Shown here: piece by piece, positions 59,949 through 64,000 of the stretch
Layout of the letters: every line of letters starts with the position of its first letter
Position numbering within the stretch: position 1 is the first letter of the stretch
Assembly: GCA_018613035.1 (NCBI GenBank)
Contig: JAGGRA010000010.1
Span: forward strand, 1 to 64,000
Length of the DNA: 64,000 bases
DNA from: Pseudomonas sp. ISL-84
GTDB taxonomy: Bacteria; Bacillota; Bacilli; Bacillales; Cytobacillaceae
Direction of reading: 5' to 3'
Program-made: the position numbers and the translations under genes
The notes under the pieces: model-generated
Told to the model about the DNA's origin: nothing
The model's input: only the letters and a program-made list of their open reading frames with translations
The model's database searches: none

Positions 59949-60137
59949 GAAGAATTATTTTCGAAGCAGGATTTACCAGGAGATAATGGGTTCATCACTT
60001 TTACATAAAACATTCTCTTAATCAAAATGAAGCTTCTCATGGATTCTATAACAAACCAATTCATTAGTATTCTTGTCCACTCCTTTTTTGTAGGACGAGC
60101 ATATCTTAAAAGTATAAGGGGCAAGGAGGTGAGAGGG

Positions 60138-60359
60138 ATGTCGAGCAGAAGAAGATTTGATAACGATAACAATGATGTAGCAGGTGTATTTGATCGTGAT
60201 AGAAGAAGAGTTCTTGATGTGGATGAAGTGCTGATCCGTGCAGATAGGGTTATCGTTGTCGAGAATGAGAGAAAACGCCGCCGTAGAAGCGATCGTGACA
60301 ATGTTCAAGGAGCTTTTGATCGCGATAATAGACGCAGAAATAGATGTTGTTGGTTTTAA
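60138..60359 (+). CDS. Arg/Asp-rich 73-aa protein with an internal repeat
   Basis: Starts MSSRRRFDNDNNDVAGVFDR and ends FDRDNRRRNRCCWF. NDVAGVFDRDRRR near residue 12 recurs as DNVQGAFDRDNRRR near 55. Both halves carry DR-rich stretches, and the last residues contain a CC pair. AAGGAGGTGAGAGGG precedes ATG 60138. Both opposite-strand frames are also open over this region, an effect of repetitive GAT/ATC codons. Charge pattern resembles CotG-like coat proteins; unproven. Confidence 0.68.
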   Translation: MSSRRRFDNDNNDVAGVFDRDRRRVLDVDEVLIRADRVIVVENERKRRRRSDRDNVQGAFDRDNRRRNRCCWF

Positions 60360-60388
60360 GCTAGCAACCAAATAAACCTTTATGACTT

Positions 60389-60430
60389 AGACTGTTGAGA
60401 GTGATTTTTCAACAGTCTATTTTATATTTT
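60389..60430 (+). terminator. Terminator after the Arg/Asp-rich gene
   Basis: AGACTGTTGA / TTCAACAGTCT with a T-rich tail (ATTTTATATTTT). Confidence 0.85.
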
Positions 60431-60453
60431 AGGAGAGAGAGCAGGAGATGTTG

Positions 60454-60528
60454 GTGCAAGAAGGACAGTTTACTGCCATTGTAAAAGACCGCGGGCAATC
60501 ACACTGGATTCCGGGTCCATGCTATTAA
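60454..60528 (+). CDS. 24-26 aa peptide between two terminators
   Basis: From GTG 60454 (or ATG 60448) it reads MQEGQFTAIVKDRGQSHWIP and ends GPCY. CAGGAG lies 6 nt before the GTG. It has one Cys next to the C-terminal Tyr, no hydrophobic stretch, and its own terminator 3 nt after the stop, so it is an isolated mini-transcript. Possible signalling peptide, regulatory leader or spurious ORF. Confidence 0.4.
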   Translation: MQEGQFTAIVKDRGQSHWIPGPCY

Positions 60529-60530
60529 AA

Positions 60531-60580
60531 ATTGCCTGTTCCGATGTGCAGATAGCATGAGGGAACAGGCAATGTTTTTT
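60531..60580 (+). terminator. Terminator after the short peptide
   Basis: ATTGCCTGTTCC / GGAACAGGCAAT with a large loop and TTTTTT. Confidence 0.8.
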
Positions 60581-60601
60581 GCATTTGCTGCGTTATTTTC
60601 A

Positions 60602-61582
60602 TTAGTAGTTCTCTATTATTTCAGGTATCGTAACAAACTCGTAACCCTGTGCTCGCAGATAGTCAATCATTTCAGGAAGAGCCTCAATCATTCCATCAAG
60701 CTTTCTGCCATCTTTGAAATTATGCAGTAAGACGATTCCACCTGATGCTGCTCGCGGTTTGACCCTGGATAAGATCTCATTGGCAGAGGCTCCACTCCAA
60801 TCATTCGAGTCAATCGTCCATGAAATTGAGCGGTACCCATGCTGATTTAGTGTTTCAATTTGATTTTCATTTATTGCTCCATATGGAGGTCTAAATAAGT
60901 CCACTTGGACCCCTGTCACTTTCTTTATTTCATCTGTTGTCGTTTGAACCGTTTGAATGAATTGTGCATCCGACAAGGTTCTTACGTCAGGATGATACCA
61001 AGTGTGATTACCAAGGGCATGGCCTTCAGCATGAATCTGTTTGAGTAAATGAGGATATGCTCTGACTTGCTGTCCCATGACAAAGAAGGTAGCCTTAACG
61101 TTTTTAGCTTTTAAGATCTCCAGGATTTGCGGAGTATAAACATCCTCCGGTCCATCATCAAATGTCAGGGCAATGACTTTTTTGCTGCTATCGCCCATAT
61201 AGATCATACCCTTATAAGGTTTTTCAGGGATGTTCAAAATTTGTCCCGGATAAATCTGATTAGGATCCTTTATTTGCGGGTTTGCTTGTATCAGCTGAGT
61301 TATTGAGACCCCAAGCTTTACAGAAATTTTATAAAAAGTATCACCCCACACTACCTGGTAGGACCCTTTTTCAGGAATATCCAAAGCTTGTCCTACACTT
61401 AGCATAGTAGAGGTTAACTTGTTATGATTGACCAATTTATCAACTGTCATCCCATTCTTTGTAGCAATTTTCCAAAGCGTATCGCCGGACTGAACGGTAT
61501 AGGATGCAGCTTGTGCAAAGTTTCCAAATGATAGAATAGAAATGAAAAGTGCTGTTATAAAACCGATCCACTTTTTCTTCAT
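60602..61582 (-). CDS. Two-LysM polysaccharide deacetylase
   Basis: A 326-residue secreted enzyme. Signal peptide ending FAQAAS, then two LysM modules (YTVQSGDTLWKIATKNGMTV near residue 28 and YQVVWGDTFYKISVKLGVSI near 77), then a NodB deacetylase: LTFDDGPED near 140 (motif 1), GNHTWYHPD near 192 (metal His pair), FRPPYGA near 232, and GGIVLLHN near 285. It removes acetyl groups from peptidoglycan or chitooligosaccharides at the wall. ATG 61582 follows GGAGGTGG. Confidence 0.93.
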   Translation of the reverse strand: MKKKWIGFITALFISILSFGNFAQAASYTVQSGDTLWKIATKNGMTVDKLVNHNKLTSTMLSVGQALDIPEKGSYQVVWGDTFYKISVKLGVSITQLIQANPQIKDPNQIYPGQILNIPEKPYKGMIYMGDSSKKVIALTFDDGPEDVYTPQILEILKAKNVKATFFVMGQQVRAYPHLLKQIHAEGHALGNHTWYHPDVRTLSDAQFIQTVQTTTDEIKKVTGVQVDLFRPPYGAINENQIETLNQHGYRSISWTIDSNDWSGASANEILSRVKPRAASGGIVLLHNFKDGRKLDGMIEALPEMIDYLRAQGYEFVTIPEIIENY

Positions 61583-61863
61583 CATTCCACCTCCTTACTT
61601 ATAATTGCTCTGTTATTATAAAGGCTAGATTGATAACATTAAATCCTAAAATATTGGAAAAACCTATGCTGGGGTGTCGGTGCAGGCCAGTGGGGGTGAA
61701 GTTTGGAAAAAGCTAATATTGATTTTTAAAGAGTGGGCAAGTGGGGTGTTTGATGATTGGCGGCCATCCGCTACTGTTATTAAAATATTTTACTTATATA
61801 GCTATTCTTTAAAGAAGTTTTCAATTATCATTACATTATTAATCTATTTAAGGTGGTATGGAT

Positions 61864-62817
61864 ATGAAGGAGCGATCCAGAAGAACTGGGTTATTTCTTG
61901 TTATAGCAGGAGCCACTTTTTGGGGTGTTGGGGGCACTGTAGCGCAGAAGCTGTTCCAGCAATTTGGGATCGATGTCAACTGGCTTGTTACGGTCCGGCT
62001 GCTATTTGCCGGTGTTATGCTTTTAGCCGTACAATACTTATTAAAAGACCGGTCACAAGTATTTGGTGTTTGGAAAAATAGAAGGGTTGCTTTTCAGCTG
62101 GTGGTTTTTGGATTGCTCGGCATGCTGGCTGTTCAATACACATATATGGCATCCATCCACCATGGGAATGCGGCTGTTGCTACGCTTTTGCAATATTTGG
62201 CTCCAGCTATGATTATTATTTACTTGGTGTTACGGAAGCAGACGGTATTTACACGGCGCGATTTCGTGACGGTTTCGCTTGCTTTAGCAGGATCCTTTTT
62301 TCTGCTGACTAATGGTTCTGTTTCTCAGCTTTCAGTCCCTGCTCCAGCGATTGTATGGGGAGTTTTATCCGGAGCAGCCTTAGCATTTTATACGCTATAT
62401 GCCGTTCCATTATTAAAGCAATACGATTCACTGGTGGTTGTCGGCTGGGCAATGGTGATCGGCGGATTCTCTTTAGGTTTTATCCATCCCCCTTGGAAAA
62501 TGGACTTCTCCAGCTTAACGGCTGAAGCTTATCTTTATTTGGTGTTTGTCATTGTATTCGGAACCATGCTTGCTTTCTGGTTTTATATCGAAAGCTTGCA
62601 GAGTCTTACACCAACCGAAACAAGCCTATTAAGCAGTATGGAACCTTTGGCTGCCGTATTTACAACCGTCATTTGGCTTAAAGAACCGTTTGGAAGCTTC
62701 CAATGGGTTGGTACAGCGTGTATATTTGGTATGATCTTACTGTTGGCTTTAAATAAAAAATCTACCTCGAAAACGAAAGATCCTTTGGATCATGAAAAAT
62801 CCCTCAGAGTCGGCTGA
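61864..62817 (+). CDS. EamA/DMT-superfamily transporter
   Basis: A 317-residue, ten-helix drug/metabolite transporter with two EamA halves ([20 protein letters not shown] near residue 17; [20 protein letters not shown] near 162). The [20 protein letters not shown] segment near 250 is the typical second-half signature. It exports or exchanges a small metabolite. ATG 61864 follows AAGGTGGT by 7 nt. Monocistronic with a terminator overlapping its stop codon. Confidence 0.9.
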   Translation: MKERSRRTGLFLVIAGATFWGVGGTVAQKLFQQFGIDVNWLVTVRLLFAGVMLLAVQYLLKDRSQVFGVWKNRRVAFQLVVFGLLGMLAVQYTYMASIHHGNAAVATLLQYLAPAMIIIYLVLRKQTVFTRRDFVTVSLALAGSFFLLTNGSVSQLSVPAPAIVWGVLSGAALAFYTLYAVPLLKQYDSLVVVGWAMVIGGFSLGFIHPPWKMDFSSLTAEAYLYLVFVIVFGTMLAFWFYIESLQSLTPTETSLLSSMEPLAAVFTTVIWLKEPFGSFQWVGTACIFGMILLLALNKKSTSKTKDPLDHEKSLRVG

Positions 62818-62834
62818 CTTTGAGGGGTTTTTTA
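62796..62834 (+). terminator. Terminator of the EamA gene
   Basis: CCCTCAGAGTC / GACTTTGAGGG with TTTTTT; the stem begins inside the last codons. Confidence 0.85.
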
Positions 62835-62866
62835 GGTGTAAAATTGATTATGAAGTCAACTTGTCT

Positions 62867-63334
62867 TTAGGTTACCTCTACTTTATCCGTGTTCCCTTCC
62901 TGCCATAGCTGGTAAATATAGAGGAGGACGGCCAGAATCGTCATGGCCAAGAGATTGGCCATTGGTGAAAAACTGCCATTTTCTCTTATATGAAGGCTAT
63001 TTAAAAATTTAGTGAAAACGAACCCGTAAAAAAGGTCAACGATTATATTTACAATAAAATATAACCAGAACTTACGGAATGTAAAATAGAATATCCAAAT
63101 GGTACCGGCTAGGAAAATACTATATACCGTAAACAATGGGGCTATTTTGTCCCAGCTGAATAGTGTTTCTTTAAATTCCCACCAATTGTATGTCCAAGCC
63201 AACTGAGCCACTATGGTATTCAGCACTGTAGCCAGAAGGGCAACAGGCATATATCTTCGTAAAACTGATTGGTTTAAAAAGAACAAAGAAACCCAGGGAA
63301 TAATAAATATAGACCAAACAACCAATTTTATCAT
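62867..63334 (-). CDS. Multi-pass membrane protein (paralogue of the 12.3-kb gene)
   Basis: A 155-residue protein with about four membrane helices. IIPWVSLFFLNQSVLRRYMP at the N-terminus matches IIPWISLPLLGRKTIKRFLP at 12268-12777, and the central WWEF and the later KFLNSLHI segment also correspond. Function unknown. Convergent with the EamA gene. Confidence 0.78.
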   Translation of the reverse strand: MIKLVVWSIFIIPWVSLFFLNQSVLRRYMPVALLATVLNTIVAQLAWTYNWWEFKETLFSWDKIAPLFTVYSIFLAGTIWIFYFTFRKFWLYFIVNIIVDLFYGFVFTKFLNSLHIRENGSFSPMANLLAMTILAVLLYIYQLWQEGNTDKVEVT

Positions 63335-63460
63335 TAGATGATTCCTTTCTTATAAAAGCAGTAACCTTACTCTAGATTGAACAACTTATAGTATGTTTAT
63401 TCATTTATGCAATCGACATAGTTGCTGTTTGGTCTGATGTAAAAATGCAAAGGTAAGGGA

Positions 63461-63498
63461 AAATAAAGACAAAGTAAGCATTATACTTTGTTTTATTT
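63461..63498. promoter_or_regulatory. Inverted repeat before the flavin monooxygenase gene
   Basis: CAAAGTA / TACTTTG inside a longer AAATAAA / TTTATTT frame, with a 6-nt loop. It lies 50 nt before the LLM gene and may be an operator or an attenuator; it also lies after the start of the divergent membrane gene. Confidence 0.55.
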
Positions 63499-63546
63499 AT
63501 TTCGGTTGTTAAAATAAAATCAATTCTTTACGAAGGGGATAATCAA

Positions 63547-64000
63547 ATGACTAATAGACAAATACCTGTTTCGGTTTTAAACCTTGCCCCGATCCGGGAG
63601 GGGAAGGATAGCAAACAGGCGATTGAAGACCTTGTGGATCTTGCACAGGCAACGGAGGAAATGGGCTATAAGCGCTATTGGATTGCGGAGCATCATAATA
63701 CGCCGACGCTAGTCAGTTCCGCGACGTCTCTTTTAATTAAACATACATTGGAACATACGAATACAATCCGTGTGGGCTCAGGCGGAATCATGCTGCCGAA
63801 CCATGCTCCGCTGGTGGTTGCCGAGCAATTTGGCACGATGGCGACCATTTATCCGGATCGTGTGGATCTTGGTCTTGGAAGGGCACCTGGTACCGATATG
63901 ATGACGGCCAGTGCACTTCGCCGTTCGAAAAATGACTCGGTTTATACGTTTCCCGAGGATGTTCAGCAATTGCTTACATACTTTGGTCCATTAGAGGGTC
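63547..64000 (+). CDS. LLM-class flavin-dependent monooxygenase (cut by window end)
   Basis: The first 151 residues of a luciferase-like enzyme: [40 protein letters not shown] near residue 38, and [20 protein letters not shown] near 76, the NtaA/SnaA-independent YceB-like subgroup of small LLM oxidoreductases. GAAGGGGATAATCAA precedes ATG 63547. The C-terminal half lies beyond the window. Uses reduced flavin to oxidise an unknown substrate. Confidence 0.88.
   Translation, partial: MTNRQIPVSVLNLAPIREGKDSKQAIEDLVDLAQATEEMGYKRYWIAEHHNTPTLVSSATSLLIKHTLEHTNTIRVGSGGIMLPNHAPLVVAEQFGTMATIYPDRVDLGLGRAPGTDMMTASALRRSKNDSVYTFPEDVQQLLTYFGPLEG

Noticed and set aside
60018-60371. 117- and 119-aa minus-strand frames over the Arg/Asp-rich gene
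   Set aside because: Neither has a ribosome site; the plus-strand gene has AAGGAGGTGAGAGGG, so these are antisense shadows.

Overview
The window is chromosomal DNA of a low-GC, endospore-forming Gram-positive bacterium, most likely a member of the Bacillaceae (Cytobacillus/Bacillus firmus-like; the genus is inferred). The evidence is strong AGGAGG-type ribosome sites with frequent TTG and GTG starts, a CotY/CotZ/ExsY-like spore coat protein, an IDEAL-domain protein, the Bacillus-specific DUF1659/DUF2922/YvrJ small-protein group, a 7-1-7 Fur box, a cre site, lipoprotein-anchored ABC binding proteins and an LtaS-like polymerase. I saw no rRNA, tRNA or CRISPR array. Four copies of one dispersed GC-rich repeat, an IS3-type transposase remnant, a group II intron scar and a decayed tetR tail show past mobile activity.

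Layout. 0-13 kb: mixed genes. They include a ferritin-like/cupin protein, a sulfur operon (ArsR-rhodanese regulator, persulfide-dioxygenase-like MBL enzyme, MFS exporter) with a perfect 24-bp operator, a DUF2243 pair, a coat protein, a CidA/LrgA-LrgB pair, a tandem 20-bp repeat, an esterase, a cold-shock protein, a secreted EEP hydrolase and a MarR regulator. 13-21.3 kb: a GntR regulator followed by a PotABCD-like ABC importer and a four-subunit HcnABC/opine-oxidase-like flavin/iron-sulfur dehydrogenase. Three copies of one AT-rich palindrome mark the regulon, which also takes in a DUF1904 gene. 21.3-32.5 kb: an IclR gene between two direct repeat copies, a TPP enzyme, an HxlR-linked quinone reductase/VOC pair, a MarR-SDR-flavodoxin set with three copies of a second palindrome, and an aminotransferase-aldehyde dehydrogenase pair.

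32.5-34.3 kb: three tandem paralogous small proteins whose Gly/Ala repeats look like a miniature YadA-type head. 34.4-47.3 kb: an amine/amino-acid catabolic island with two CdaR/PucR-type regulators, three FAD oxidases, a Rieske oxygenase of the betaine/carnitine type without its reductase, an APC permease, an NSS sodium symporter with its 35-aa MetS-like subunit, and an ornithine cyclodeaminase-family protein. 47.4-49.7 kb (minus strand): a winged-helix protein, a large inverted repeat, a small sigma factor, then DUF1659, DUF2922 and YvrJ.

50-55.3 kb: metal homeostasis. A Fur-box promoter drives a 37-aa zinc-ribbon protein, followed by an IDEAL protein, a DtxR/MntR regulator, a ZIP transporter and a Mn/Zn ABC importer with an MntR-like box. 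55.6-59.7 kb: a compact three-gene cassette of a PlsY paralogue, a fused N-acyltransferase/class-V aminotransferase, and an LtaS-like polymerase, my best candidate for an undescribed envelope-lipid pathway. 59.7-64 kb: small proteins, a LysM polysaccharide deacetylase, an EamA transporter, a membrane protein paralogous to the one at 12.3 kb, and the start of a luciferase-like flavin monooxygenase cut by the window end.
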